Assembly (NCBI GenBank): GCA_963698435.1
Contig: CAVOQV010000011.1
Span: 124,001 to 188,000 of the forward strand
Origin: Sva-07 sp963698435
Lineage (GTDB): Bacteria > Actinomycetota > Acidimicrobiia > Acidimicrobiales > Ilumatobacteraceae
Direction: 5' to 3'
DNA length: 64,000 nucleotides
Within the stretch, counting starts at the first letter, position 1. Each line of letters opens with the position of its first letter. The notes below the pieces were generated by a model. That model ran no database searches and had not been told where the DNA came from. It worked only from the letters and a program-made list of their open reading frames with translations. This document shows, piece by piece, positions 1 through 9,650 of this stretch. The position numbers and the translations under genes are program-made.

Positions 1-2326
1 TGACCACCGGTCCGGCCTTCTGCGACAGCCCGGTCTGATCGAGCCCCCGAACGTGCAGCCCATCGAGCATCGCGGCCGTGCCGAGCACCTGGCTGACGGT
101 GATCACACCGGTGCCGCCGATGCCCGTGAGACGGACGGTGACGTCGTCGCCGTCGACGAGACCGACGGACGGAGGCGGAAGATCGGTCGGGGCTTCGGGT
201 CGGATCGAGCGAGCCGAGCGGTCGCTGTGGACGGTGACCGTGGCGAACGACGGGCAGTCGCCTTGCAGGCACGAGAAGTCGAAGTTGCAGCTCGTCTGGT
301 GGATTCGGGTCTTGCGGCCGTAGGGGGTGTCGACCGGTTGCACCGACAGGCAGTTGCTCTTGTCGCCGCAGTCGCCGCACCCCTCGCAGACGCGCTCGTT
401 GATCACCACTCGGAACCCCGGTGTCGCGACCGTCCCGCGTCCGCGACCCCGTCGGTTCTCGGCCGCGCAGGCTTGGTCGTGGATGTGGACGGTGACACCC
501 GGGATCTGTGCGAGCAGCCGTTGCGCGTCGTCGAAACGGCTGCGGTCCCACACGTCGACGTCGGATGGGAACGACCCAGCGGGGTAGCGATGGGGATCGT
601 CGCTGGTGACGATGACCCGCTCGACCCCCTCGAGCAGCAGCATCGCCGCCACGTCGGGGACGGACATCTGGCCGACCGGGTCCTGCCCTCCGGTCATGGC
701 GACCGTGCCGTTGTAGAGCAGTTTGTAGGTGATGTCGACGCCGGCCGCGACCGCGGCCCGGACCGCCAACGATCCCGAGTGGAAGAAGGTGCCGTCGCCC
801 AGGTTCTGCACGAGGTGATCCCGACCGACGAACGGGGCCATGCCGATCCACTGCGCTCCCTCGCCGCCCATACAGGTGAGCCCGACGATGTCCCCGACGC
901 GGTCGGGGTCCATCATCGCCACCATCGCGTGGCAGCCGATGCCCCCGCCGACGAGCGTTCCGGGGGCGGCCCGGGTGCTGCGGTTGTGCGGGCATCCGGA
1001 GCAGTAGAACGGAGCGCGGTTCACCGTCAGTGGGATCCGCGTGCGTTGGGGGGTGACGAGCTCGTCGAGCGGGCGCAGCCGGTCGGCGAGTCGAGCGGAC
1101 AACCGTGCGTGCAGCGGCCGCAGCAACGTGTCGACGTCGAGGCTTCCATGGCCGGGGACGAGCAGGTCGCCGCGTTCGTCGCGCCGACCGACGACTCGTG
1201 GATGATGAGCGCCGTCGTAGAACGAGCTCTTCAGCAGGCCTTCGAGCGTGGGGTTCTTCTCTTCGACGACGAGCACCTCGTCGAGGCCATCGGCGAAGTC
1301 GCGCGCCTGCGCCGGATCGAGTGGCACCGGCATCAACAGTTGGAACAGGCGAACACCGGCGGCGTGCAGGTCGTCGTCCGTGCGGAGACCGAGGACTCGC
1401 AGCGCCTCTCGGACCTCGTGGAACGTGTGCCCACACGCGGCGATGCCGATCCAGTCGTCGACGGTTCGCGTCACGACGCGGTTCAGTCCGTTGTCGACGC
1501 CGTACCTGCGAGCGAGGGGCCAGCGGATCTCCTGGAACTCGCGCTCCATGTCGATCGTGTAGGGCGTGAGCAGCCGACCGTTGGGCTGCGGGTGGAACGG
1601 CCGGCCGTCGACCTCGATCACCGGCGACGACGCATGTACACGGTCGGGGTGCACGTCGACGGTTCCCGTCCCGTCGGCGACGGCGGTCACCAGCTTGAGG
1701 CCAGCCCACAGCCCACACGAGCGCGAGAGTGCGACGGCGTGTCGGCTCAGGTCGAGCGCTTCCTGCACGTCGCCGGGGAAGAGGATCGGCATGTGCAGAT
1801 CGACCATCGTGGCGTCGCTCGACGACGGCAGGGTCGACGACTTCGCGGCGGGGTCGTCACCGACGACGGCGACGACCCCGCCGTGCATCGACGTGCCCGA
1901 GAACACCGCATGACGGATCGCGTCGCTGCCGCGGTCGAACCCCGGACCCTTGCCGTACCAAATGCCGACGACGCCGTCGTAGCGGGCGTCGTCGAGCGTC
2001 ATCGCCAGCTGGCTGCCCATGACGGCGCTGGCCGCCAGTTCCTCGTTGACGGCGGGTTGCACCACGATCGGGAGGTCGGGAACGGTGGCCGACGCACGCT
2101 GGAGTTCCTCGGTGAACGTGCCGACCGGAGAGCCCTGGTAGCCGGACGCGAACGCGGCGGTGGTGAGGCCGAGCCGACGGTCGAGCCTCAGCTGATCGGC
2201 GGCGAGCCGGGCGATCGCCTGGACCCCGGAGAGGAACACGGTGCCGTCCTCGAGCCGGAATCGGTCGGTGAGCTCGTACGAGCGACTCGGACCGGTCGAC
2301 TCGGTCTGATTGCTGTCGATCGTCAC
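1..2326 (-). CDS. Indolepyruvate ferredoxin oxidoreductase family protein (3' end outside window)
   Basis: Oxidises 2-oxo acids (indolepyruvate or related aryl/branched pyruvates) to acyl-CoA with ferredoxin as acceptor, in the cytoplasm. About 775 codons are visible. The GTG start at 2326 is preceded by a very strong GGAGGGAGGA ribosome site. The N-terminal half is the transketolase-like alpha region. A YCSGCPHNRST segment near residue 440 and GGEGAQWIG shortly after are typical of the TPP-binding region. Near residue 644 there is an iron-sulfur type motif, CEGCGDCGDKSNC, followed by further cysteines (CNFDFSCLQGDC). A glycine-rich RLTGIGGTGVIT near residue 733 starts the gamma-like domain, which runs off the window. 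The family's fused forms are usually about 1150 residues, so roughly a third is missing only because of the window edge. Confidence 0.88.
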   Translation of the reverse strand, partial: MTIDSNQTESTGPSRSYELTDRFRLEDGTVFLSGVQAIARLAADQLRLDRRLGLTTAAFASGYQGSPVGTFTEELQRASATVPDLPIVVQPAVNEELAASAVMGSQLAMTLDDARYDGVVGIWYGKGPGFDRGSDAIRHAVFSGTSMHGGVVAVVGDDPAAKSSTLPSSSDATMVDLHMPILFPGDVQEALDLSRHAVALSRSCGLWAGLKLVTAVADGTGTVDVHPDRVHASSPVIEVDGRPFHPQPNGRLLTPYTIDMEREFQEIRWPLARRYGVDNGLNRVVTRTVDDWIGIAACGHTFHEVREALRVLGLRTDDDLHAAGVRLFQLLMPVPLDPAQARDFADGLDEVLVVEEKNPTLEGLLKSSFYDGAHHPRVVGRRDERGDLLVPGHGSLDVDTLLRPLHARLSARLADRLRPLDELVTPQRTRIPLTVNRAPFYCSGCPHNRSTRAAPGTLVGGGIGCHAMVAMMDPDRVGDIVGLTCMGGEGAQWIGMAPFVGRDHLVQNLGDGTFFHSGSLAVRAAVAAGVDITYKLLYNGTVAMTGGQDPVGQMSVPDVAAMLLLEGVERVIVTSDDPHRYPAGSFPSDVDVWDRSRFDDAQRLLAQIPGVTVHIHDQACAAENRRGRGRGTVATPGFRVVINERVCEGCGDCGDKSNCLSVQPVDTPYGRKTRIHQTSCNFDFSCLQGDCPSFATVTVHSDRSARSIRPEAPTDLPPPSVGLVDGDDVTVRLTGIGGTGVITVSQVLGTAAMLDGLHVRGLDQTGLSQKAGPVV

Positions 2327-2456
2327 GATTCCTCCCTCCGTCGCGCGCTCACCCACTGTTGTACCCCAACCGTGCGACCCCGTCGAGCGAACGCGGGGAC
2401 CGCGTGCAGCGTGCGCTTCCGAACACGACCTCGGCGCGCATCGAGCGGCGCGGAAA

Positions 2457-3293
2457 TCAGACCAGGTGATGGCGAACGCCGAGCCGTTCGGCGGAGTCGT
2501 CGCCGGGTACGGGAAGTTGGGCGACCACACGCAGCGAGGGCCATTCCGCCGGCGTGAGCTGCTGGTACTCGAAGGTCAACTCGCCGGCCGTCGGGTGGCG
2601 GAAGCGCCGCAGTCGGGTCTCGAAGCCGGACACGTCGTGCTCGGCCCACCACTGAGCGAACTCGTCGCTCTCGTCGCGCAGCAACGCGACCAGCTCGGTC
2701 ATCGTCGGATCGTGGCGCACCGCCGAGGTCGCGGAGCGGAACTCGGCGAGCGCCTGGCGTGCGTGGATGTCCCAGTCGACGATCAGGTCGCGTGTCGCCG
2801 GGTCGGCGAACAGGACCCAGAGGAGGTTCCGTCGCGGCGGCTCGAGCTCGGCGATCCGCGGGTACAGGCGCGCCTGCGCGGCGTTCCAGCCGACGAACTC
2901 CCAGTGCGGCCCGAGCACGTAGGCCGGCGCCGGCATCAGCGAGTCGAGCAGCCGGACCAGCGCGCTGGGCGCCTCGGTGGGGGCGTCGACGGTGGCGGTG
3001 CCGGGTTCGGTCAGCGAGAGCAGATGCTCCAGCCCGGCCTCGTCGAGGCGCAGCGCCCGGCCGATCGCCAGCAGCACGTCGTTGGACGCATTGATCCGCC
3101 GGCCCTGTTCGAGCCAGGTGTACCAGGTGAGCGACACCCCGGCGAGCATCGCCACTTCCTCCCGTCGCAGTCCGGGCGTGCGCCGACCGCGAGCCGACGG
3201 GAGGCCGACCTGCTCGGGCCGGGTTGCCTCACGCCGCGCCCGCAGGAACTCGGCGAGTTCCTGTCGGTGATCGGCGGTGACGGTCGTCGGCAT
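2457..3293 (-). CDS. XRE-family regulator with MmyB-like ligand domain
   Basis: A DNA-binding regulator of about 278 residues. The N-terminal helix-turn-helix contains the family's typical RRTPGLRREEVAMLAGVS followed by WYTWLEQGRRI. The C-terminal two thirds match the MmyB-like ligand-binding type, with WEFVGWNAAQARLYP and a late RRFRHPTAGELTFEYQQL segment. An in-frame TTG lies 18 bases upstream, but ATG at 3293 is the more natural start. Neither start has a clear ribosome site. It diverges from the M20 peptidase gene with only about 63 bases between starts, so it may control that gene. The ligand is unknown. Confidence 0.85.
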   Translation of the reverse strand: MPTTVTADHRQELAEFLRARREATRPEQVGLPSARGRRTPGLRREEVAMLAGVSLTWYTWLEQGRRINASNDVLLAIGRALRLDEAGLEHLLSLTEPGTATVDAPTEAPSALVRLLDSLMPAPAYVLGPHWEFVGWNAAQARLYPRIAELEPPRRNLLWVLFADPATRDLIVDWDIHARQALAEFRSATSAVRHDPTMTELVALLRDESDEFAQWWAEHDVSGFETRLRRFRHPTAGELTFEYQQLTPAEWPSLRVVAQLPVPGDDSAERLGVRHHLV

Positions 3294-3356
3294 GCAAGCA
3301 CAGTCAAGCAAGATCCGGCGCGCCGCGCGGACACCGGAGCCAATACGGTGGGTGGC

Positions 3357-4448
3357 GTGACCACCCCCCTCGGAGCGACCGATGCGATGCTGGACGACCT
3401 ACGAACCCTGGTCGAGATCGAGTCGCCGTCGCTCGACATCGCTGCGCTGAGCAGATCCGCCGAGGTCCTGGCGGCGATGATCGAACGGTTGCTCGGCCGG
3501 CCGGCGACGTTGATCGACAGCCCGGTGGGCCCCCACGTGCACTGGTCCGGTGGGGGTGAGCCCAAGGTCTTGCTGCTCGGCCATCACGACACCGTGTTCC
3601 CGATCGGCGCGCTCACCGCGCGTCCGTTCACCGTCGCCGACGGGCGCGTGACGGGACCGGGGGTGTTCGACATGCTGGCCGGCATCGTGCAGGCGCTCCA
3701 CGGCCTGGCGACCCTCGACGACCTGTCGGGCGTCGAGCTGCTTTTCAGCGCCGACGAAGAAGTCGGCTCGGCCGCCTCACGCGAGCTGATCGAGCAACGC
3801 GCGCTGGCCTGCGGAGCGGTGCTCGTGCTCGAGCCGTCGGCCGACGGGGGAGCGTTGAAGACCGGCCGCAAGGGCTGCGGCACCTTCGACGTTCTGGTCC
3901 GGGGCCGGGCGTCGCACGCCGGGCTCGAGCCCGAGAAGGGAGTCAACGCGTTGATCGAGGTGGCTCACCAGGTCCTGGCCATCGATCGGCTCGGCCGCCC
4001 AGACGTGGGTACGACCGTCACGCCCACGGTGGCCAATGTCGGCACCGCTGACAACGTCGTGCCAGCGCAGGGCCGGGTCAAGGTCGACGTGCGGGTCGAG
4101 TCGGCCGCCGAGAAGGATCGTGTCGAGGCAGCGATGGCAGCGCTGCGTCCGATCGACCCCGAGTCGACGATCGAGGTGTCGGGCGCGATCAACCGGCCGC
4201 CGATGCCCGAGTCCGCCTCGGTCACCCTGATGCCGCTCGCCGAGGCGGTCGCGCCCGGGATCGAGGGCTATGCCGTCGGTGGCGGCAGCGACGGCAACTT
4301 CACCGCCGCGATCGGCGTGCCGACGCTCGACGGCCTGGGAGCCGTCGGTGGCGGCGCCCACGCCGACCACGAGTTCGTCGTCGTCGACACGATGCCCGAC
4401 CGCGCCCGGCTGGTCGCCGGCATCGTCGAACGCATCTGCGCCGCCTGA
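3357..4448 (+). CDS. M20-family metallopeptidase (carboxypeptidase G2-like)
   Basis: A predicted cytoplasmic zinc hydrolase of about 363 residues that removes a C-terminal residue or deacylates an amino acid. The family layout is present: HHDTVFP near residue 77 (metal His and Asp), GPGVFDMLAG (bridging Asp), SADEEVGS (catalytic Glu pair), VLEPS (metal Glu) and a C-terminal ADHEFV supplying the last His. The dimerisation domain lies between about residues 175 and 290 and includes the characteristic SHAGLEPEKG. The start is GTG at 3357; ATG at 3387 is an alternative. The substrate cannot be told from sequence. Resemblance to glutamate carboxypeptidases is the best guide. Confidence 0.88.
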   Translation: MTTPLGATDAMLDDLRTLVEIESPSLDIAALSRSAEVLAAMIERLLGRPATLIDSPVGPHVHWSGGGEPKVLLLGHHDTVFPIGALTARPFTVADGRVTGPGVFDMLAGIVQALHGLATLDDLSGVELLFSADEEVGSAASRELIEQRALACGAVLVLEPSADGGALKTGRKGCGTFDVLVRGRASHAGLEPEKGVNALIEVAHQVLAIDRLGRPDVGTTVTPTVANVGTADNVVPAQGRVKVDVRVESAAEKDRVEAAMAALRPIDPESTIEVSGAINRPPMPESASVTLMPLAEAVAPGIEGYAVGGGSDGNFTAAIGVPTLDGLGAVGGGAHADHEFVVVDTMPDRARLVAGIVERICAA

Positions 4449-4475
4449 GACCCCTCGCACCGGTCGCCGCAGTGC

Positions 4476-4544
4476 GGGCACCCGATTCGTGTGAGCGACG
4501 ACGGTGGAATCCGGTGCTTCTGCTCACACAAGACCTGGGTGCCC
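4476..4544. repeat. Nested double inverted repeat between convergent genes
   Basis: Outer arms GGGCACCC (4476-4483) and GGGTGCCC (4537-4544) enclose inner arms GTGTGAGC (4489-4496) and GCTCACAC (4522-4529). The element lies between the convergent ends of the M20 peptidase and argG genes and could act as a bidirectional terminator. It has the same nested design as the repeats at 9651 and 38874 but a different sequence. Confidence 0.6.
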
Positions 4545-4563
4545 GGCCCGGGGCTCGGACGGG

Positions 4564-5940
4564 TCAGCGGTCGAGGGCGGGGGTCACGTCGCCCGCGCCG
4601 AGGGAGCCGACCCTGCGGTAGACGTCGAGCTTGTTGCGGGTGTCGACGATGTCGAGGTTGCGCATGGTGAGCTGACCGATCCGGTCGAGCGGACCGAAGG
4701 CGGCGTCCTCCACACGCTCCATCGACAGTCGGTCCGGTTCATAGGTGAGGTTCTCGCTGACGGTGTCGAGGATCGAGTAGTCGTCGCCCCGCCGCAGACG
4801 CAGGGTGACCTCGCCGGTGACCGCGGAGCCGACCCAACGCATCAGCGGCTCGCGCAGCATCAGGCTCTGTGGGTCGAACCAGCGACCCTCGTACAGCAGT
4901 CGCCCGAGGCGGCGACCCATCGTGCGGTAGTTCTCGATCGTGTTCTCGTTGTGGATACCGGTGACGAGGCGCTCGTAGCAGATGTGCAGGAGCGCCAGTG
5001 CCGGCCCCTCGTAGATCCCGCGGCTCTTCGCTTCGATGATTCGGTTCTCGATCTGGTCGCTCATCCCGAGCCCGTGGCGTCCACCGATCGCGTTCGCCTC
5101 CATCACCAGGTCGACCTGCGAATCGAAGGTCTCGCCGTTGATCGCAACCGGCCAGCCCTCCTCGAACCGAACGGACACGTCCTCGGTGGCGATCTCGACC
5201 GACGGGTTCCAGTGCGCGACGCCCATGATGGGGGTGACGATCTCCATGCTGGTGCCCAGCTCTTCGAGCGACTTCGCTTCGTGGGTGGCGCCCCAGATGT
5301 TGGCGTCGGTCGAGTACGCCTTCTCGACCGGATCGCGATACGGCAGGTTCCGTTCGGTGAGGAACTCGCTCATGCCCTGGCGGCCACCGAGTTCCTCGAC
5401 GAACGTCGGGTCGAGCCACGGCTTGTAGATCCGCAGGTTGGGATTCACGAGCAGGCCGTACCGGTAGAAGCGTTCGATGTCGTTGCCCTTGTACGTCGAG
5501 CCGTCGCCCCACACGTCGACGCCGTCGTCGGCCATCGCTCGCACCAGCAGTGTGCCCGTGACCGCACGGCCGAGCGGGGTGGTGTTGAAGTACGTCTTGC
5601 CGGCAGTGGTGATGTGGAACGCGCCACACTGCAGTGCGATCAGCCCCTCGCGCACGAGTTCGTCGCGGCAGTCGACCAGACGGGCCTGCTCGGCGCCGTA
5701 CACCTTGGCCCGATCGGGCACGGTGTCGAGTTCTGGTTCGTCGTACTGCCCGAGGTCGGCGGTGTAGGTGTACGGGATCGCCCCACGGTCGCGCATCCAC
5801 GCGACGGCGGCAGACGTGTCGAGGCCGCCGGAGAAGGCGATGCCGACACGTTCGCCGACCGGCAGCGACATCAGGACCTTCGCGTTCGAAGCCGCGTTCG
5901 AGGACGTGTTCGAGGCGGTGGAGGATGCGGCGTCGGACAT
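4564..5940 (-). CDS. argG: Argininosuccinate synthase
   Basis: Joins citrulline and aspartate using ATP to make argininosuccinate, the penultimate step of arginine synthesis, in the cytoplasm. 458 residues, the length of the long E. coli-type ArgG rather than the roughly 400-residue type. The ATP loop is AFSGGLDTSAAV near residue 35. GRAVTGTLLVRAM and YKGNDIERFYRYG are typical of the long type. The N-terminus carries a short Ser/Asn/Ala-rich extension (residues 2-20). The upstream membrane-protein gene ends only 11 bases before the start, so the two are probably cotranscribed. No other arginine gene is nearby. Confidence 0.96.
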   Translation of the reverse strand: MSDAASSTASNTSSNAASNAKVLMSLPVGERVGIAFSGGLDTSAAVAWMRDRGAIPYTYTADLGQYDEPELDTVPDRAKVYGAEQARLVDCRDELVREGLIALQCGAFHITTAGKTYFNTTPLGRAVTGTLLVRAMADDGVDVWGDGSTYKGNDIERFYRYGLLVNPNLRIYKPWLDPTFVEELGGRQGMSEFLTERNLPYRDPVEKAYSTDANIWGATHEAKSLEELGTSMEIVTPIMGVAHWNPSVEIATEDVSVRFEEGWPVAINGETFDSQVDLVMEANAIGGRHGLGMSDQIENRIIEAKSRGIYEGPALALLHICYERLVTGIHNENTIENYRTMGRRLGRLLYEGRWFDPQSLMLREPLMRWVGSAVTGEVTLRLRRGDDYSILDTVSENLTYEPDRLSMERVEDAAFGPLDRIGQLTMRNLDIVDTRNKLDVYRRVGSLGAGDVTPALDR

Positions 5941-5951
5941 GGCCGACGACG

Positions 5952-6470
5952 CTACCCGGCGGCGTCAGATCGCGGTCGCCGGTACGTGCCCGTGAACGAG
6001 GCGAGCGACACGAGGAGCGCGGCGCCGGCGATCGCGAATTCGATCACGGCGAGACCCGTCGACCGCGACAGATCCGGCACGGCGATCGCCGCCAACAGCA
6101 CCGAACCGGCGAGCCCGATCACCGGCATCCGCGGCACGTTGTAGGTCGCGAGGATCCCGAACACCGCTGCAACGGCGAACGGCACGAGCCGGATGAGCAA
6201 CGGCTGCGGATCTGATCGCGGCCCCAGCCACCACGTGGCGATGCCGATCTCCTCGCTCGCCTTCCAGACCGCCATGTAGGCGATGAACACACCCACCCAG
6301 CTGGCCACGACCACCGCTCGCCACGCCGCGGCCAGCCGACCGGCTCGTGGTGGCTGCCCAGCGGTTCCGTTCATCGGCGCAGTCGTCGCGGTCGCCTCGG
6401 TCGAGGCGACCCGGGGCGACGCGAAGTCGGGAGGACCCGGCGGTGGCAGCGTGCCACCGGAGGGAGTCAT
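5952..6470 (-). CDS. Small integral membrane protein of unknown function
   Basis: About 172 residues. A Pro/Thr/Ala-rich N-terminal stretch is followed by about four hydrophobic segments: around VVVASWVGVFIAYMAVW, LLIRLVPFAVAAVFGIL, VIGLAGSVLLAAIAV and LAVIEFAIAGAALLVSLA. I do not recognise a family. It sits immediately upstream of argG on the same strand. A GTG start 24 bases further upstream (6494) is possible. A role linked to arginine cannot be claimed from position alone. Confidence 0.7.
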   Translation of the reverse strand: MTPSGGTLPPPGPPDFASPRVASTEATATTAPMNGTAGQPPRAGRLAAAWRAVVVASWVGVFIAYMAVWKASEEIGIATWWLGPRSDPQPLLIRLVPFAVAAVFGILATYNVPRMPVIGLAGSVLLAAIAVPDLSRSTGLAVIEFAIAGAALLVSLASFTGTYRRPRSDAAG

Positions 6471-6621
6471 GGCGTCCGGCACGAGTGCGCACACTACGGC
6501 GAGCGGCTCGGCGATGCGACGCAGGCCCCGACCACCTCAGCGCAGCCACCTCGGCTGACGGTTGCGCACCTGTCCGTCACACCGCGGGTCGTCCTGCGAG
6601 TCGCCAGCTACCCTCGCTGCG

Positions 6622-7392
6622 ATGTCCTTCGTCGACACCACGCTCGGTGAGCCCTTCGAGAAGCTCTCGATCTTCTACCCGATGTGGAACGAAGAGGAGT
6701 ACATCGAGCGGGCGCTCACCGCCGGTCGCCGTGCCTGCGAGCAGTTGATCCACACCGGCGACATCGGCGACTACGAGCTGATCGTGGTCGACGACGCTTC
6801 GACCGACCGCACGCCGGAGATCGCCGATCGGCTCGCCGCCGACGACCCACGGGTCAAGGTCGTGCACCATGCGCGCAACCGCAAGTTGGGAGGCGCGATC
6901 AAGACCGGGTTCGCCACGGCGACCGGCGATGTGATCCTCTACACCGACGCCGACCTGCCCTTCGACATGGCCGAACTGCCACGCGCCGTGCGCCTCCTTC
7001 GGGAGTACGACGCCGACATCGTGAGCGCCTACCGGTTCGATCGGACCGGTGAGGGCTATCTGCGCTCGGTGTACACCTTCGTCTACAACCTCCTGATCCG
7101 CACGCTGTTCGACGTGAAGGCGCGCGACATCAACTTCGCGTTCAAGCTGTGTCGGGCCCGGGTGTTCGACCACGTCGAACTGCGCAGTGAGGGGTCGTTC
7201 ATCGATGCCGAGCTGGTGATCCGGGCAACCCGTCTCGGCTACGAGATGCTGCAGTTCGGCGTCGACTACTTCCCCAGGACCCGTGGCGAATCGACGCTGA
7301 GTTCCCCGTCGGTGATCACCACGATCCTCAAGGAGATGTGGGAACTCCGGGGCGATCTCGAGGAGATCCGACCCGTGATCGACCGGTCCTGA
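6622..7392 (+). CDS. Family 2 glycosyltransferase (polyprenyl-phosphate sugar synthase-like)
   Basis: A predicted cytoplasmic or membrane-associated enzyme of 256 residues that moves a sugar from a nucleotide donor, probably to a polyprenyl phosphate. It has the GT-A signatures of the dolichyl-phosphate mannosyl/glucosyl transferase group: YPMWNEEEYI at the start of the fold, VVDDASTDRT for the nucleotide, NRKLGGAIKTGF, and a metal DAD in YTDADLPFD. No C-terminal membrane segment is present, which fits the short soluble form. The start ATG at 6622 begins the family-like sequence; an in-frame ATG 60 bases upstream gives a non-conserved extension. Confidence 0.85.
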   Translation: MSFVDTTLGEPFEKLSIFYPMWNEEEYIERALTAGRRACEQLIHTGDIGDYELIVVDDASTDRTPEIADRLAADDPRVKVVHHARNRKLGGAIKTGFATATGDVILYTDADLPFDMAELPRAVRLLREYDADIVSAYRFDRTGEGYLRSVYTFVYNLLIRTLFDVKARDINFAFKLCRARVFDHVELRSEGSFIDAELVIRATRLGYEMLQFGVDYFPRTRGESTLSSPSVITTILKEMWELRGDLEEIRPVIDRS

Positions 7393-7501
7393 GACCGTCC
7401 CATTGTCCGGGCGGGGCCGCGGCCACCGGCGCGGCCGCCGTTGGTAGCGTGACGGTTCGAATCAGCCTGCGGACGGCTTCCCCGGCCGCCGTGACACCGC
7501 C

Positions 7502-8628
7502 GTGAACGATCGTCTCCGCCTTTCCCCCGAAGCCCGCAAGTGGATGCCTGCTGCCGCCGCAGCGGGTCTTCTTGCGATCGTGGTGGTCGCCGGGGCGGCG
7601 ATGGGCGGCGGCAACGACGAGTCGAGTTCCGGGGCGGGCGACGGCAGTATCGACGACAGCTCGATCCCGGCTCCCGCCTCGGTGGCCGCGATCGCGACGG
7701 TCGAGACGTCGAGTCCGGTCGTCAAGACCCAGCTGACACGCACGCTCGCCAAAGGGATGGCCGGCGAGGACGTCGCCGACCTGCAGCAGCGCCTCACCGA
7801 TCTCGGGTTCTGGCCGGGGCCGATCGACGGCTACTTCGGCGACGAGACACGTCGTTCGGTGTGGGCCTACGAGAAGCTCGTGCTCGGCGTCGAGTACGAC
7901 CAGCCGACCGGGCAGGTGACCGCCGAGGTGTGGGACGAGATGCAGGACCCGTTCGAGATCCAGCCGCGCCGCCGAACTCCACGCCGAACCACACCGAGAT
8001 CTATCTCGACTCGCAGGTGATCGCCGTCTTCCACGACGACGAGGCCGTGTTCATCAGTCACATGTCGAGCGGCGACAACGAGGAATGGTGCGAAGAGGTC
8101 ACGATCAGCCCCGGCGAGTGGAACAACCCGGGCGATGAGCCGTTGGTGCGCGGCGAGTGCGGCAAGTCGATCACGCCGGGCGGCGTGTTCAACTTCACGC
8201 GTCGTGTCGAAGGTGTCCGTCAGAGCTCGCTCGGTGGCATGTGGGATCCGGTGTACTTCAACTACGGCATCGCCGTGCATGGCGCGCTGAACGTGCCGCT
8301 GCAGCCCGCCTCGCACGGCTGCATCCGCATTCCCCTGCCGCTGTCGCCGACGTTCCAGGAGCTGACCGCGACCGGCGACCAGGTCTTCGTGTTCGACGGG
8401 GTGCAGGAACCCGAGTACTACGGAGCCCAGAAGCCGTACTTCAATCGCATCGATCCCGACTACTCGACCACCACGTCGAGCACGACGACGACCACGACCG
8501 TGCCACCCTCGACCACCACGACGGCGCCGCCGCCGACGACCACGCCTCCGGCGACCACCACCACCGCAGTGCCGGCCACGACGACCACCGCACCGACCGC
8601 GGCTCCGATCGACGCCGCCGGGCCCTGA
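7502..8628 (+). CDS. L,D-transpeptidase with peptidoglycan-binding domain (frameshifted in this sequence)
   Basis: Cross-links peptidoglycan stems outside the membrane. The GTG start at 7502 gives an N-terminal membrane anchor (about residues 16-34). A PG_binding_1-type repeat follows (GMAGEDVADLQQRLTDLGFW, about residues 80-140). Near base 7963 the frame breaks, and the YkuD catalytic domain continues in the +2-shifted frame. It contains HGALNVPLQPASHGCIRIP with the nucleophilic Cys. The C-terminus ends in a Thr/Pro-rich tail of about 50 residues. Adding one G in the CCG/GCC-rich run would restore a single protein of about 375 residues. A sequencing indel is more likely than true loss, because both halves are well preserved. 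Confidence 0.85.
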
Positions 8629-8665
8629 CCGCTGCGTTCGTCGGATCCCGCGTCGCCGTGACAAC

Positions 8666-9625
8666 GTGCCCGACGTGACCGACTACGACGAGTTCGGACT
8701 CTTCCACGAGAACATCGCCGAATTCGACCTCGATGTCGCCGGAATGCCCCCGGTCGCTCGCATCGACACGGCGGTGCCCGACGGTGACGGCGGCACGCGG
8801 ACGGTCAGTGCGCTTCGATGGGGGAGCGGTGAGCCCGAGGTGGTGCTGGTGCACGGCGGTGCCCAGAACGCGGACACGTGGGACACCGTGGCACTCGCGC
8901 TCGGCCAGCCGTCGCTCAGCGTCGATCTGCCCGGCCACGGGCACTCCCAGTGGCGCGCGGACGGCGCCTACAGCCCGATGAACCTCGCTGACGACGTCGC
9001 CGTGGTGGTCGCCGCGCATGCCGCGCGGGCCCGTGTCGTCGTCGGGATGTCGCTCGGTGGACTGACCGCCATGGAGCTCGCCGTGCGGCACCCGGCACTC
9101 GTGCGCACGCTGGTGATGGTCGACATCACACCGGGGGTGAATGCAGCGAAGACCAAGGCGATCACCGACTTCGTCGACGGACCTCAGCAGTTCGCGAGCT
9201 TCGATGACCTGCTCGCCCGCACCAAGGAGCACAACCCCACGCGTTCGGAGTCGTCGCTTCGTCGCGGGATCCTCCACAACGCCCACCAACTCCCCGACGG
9301 GTCGTGGCAGTGGCGCTACGACCGGGGCAGCCATGCCCGTTCGCGCCAGGCCGACACAGCGCCGACCGTCGAGCCCGGGTCGGGCGACGACGTCGGCGAC
9401 GAGACCGAACGTGTGCTCTCGCCGTTGTGGGACGACTTCGGCTCGATCGCGTGCCCGATCACACTCGTGCGCGGTTCGCTGTCGCCGGTGGTCGACGACG
9501 ACGACGTGGCCGAGGCGCTCCGGCGACAACCGGACCTCGCCGTCCACGTCGTCGACGGAGCGGGTCACAGCGTTCAGGGCGACCGTCCGGTCGAACTCGC
9601 AGCCATCCTTGCCGCTCTCCTCTGA
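8666..9625 (+). CDS. Alpha/beta-fold hydrolase
   Basis: A 319-residue cytoplasmic hydrolase of unknown substrate. Motifs in order: VVLVHGGAQNADTW (oxyanion-hole HGG), SVDLPGHGHS, the nucleophile elbow VVGMSLGGLTAME (Ser), a cap region from about residues 160 to 250, VRGSLSPVVDDDD, and VVDGAGHSVQGD with the catalytic His. The start is GTG at 8666, just after the transpeptidase gene. The gene ends before a palindromic repeat that separates it from the convergent lipoprotein gene. The similarity is to general esterase/epoxide-hydrolase folds, too broad to name an enzyme. Confidence 0.82.
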   Translation: MPDVTDYDEFGLFHENIAEFDLDVAGMPPVARIDTAVPDGDGGTRTVSALRWGSGEPEVVLVHGGAQNADTWDTVALALGQPSLSVDLPGHGHSQWRADGAYSPMNLADDVAVVVAAHAARARVVVGMSLGGLTAMELAVRHPALVRTLVMVDITPGVNAAKTKAITDFVDGPQQFASFDDLLARTKEHNPTRSESSLRRGILHNAHQLPDGSWQWRYDRGSHARSRQADTAPTVEPGSGDDVGDETERVLSPLWDDFGSIACPITLVRGSLSPVVDDDDVAEALRRQPDLAVHVVDGAGHSVQGDRPVELAAILAALL

Positions 9626-9650
9626 CGGGACCCCGCCTCCTCCGCGTCAC

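Noticed and set aside
53..2557. Long plus-strand open frame of 834 codons
   Set aside because: It is the antisense shadow of the indolepyruvate ferredoxin oxidoreductase gene. Its translation is Arg/Asp/Val-rich with no family features, while the minus strand gives clear motifs.
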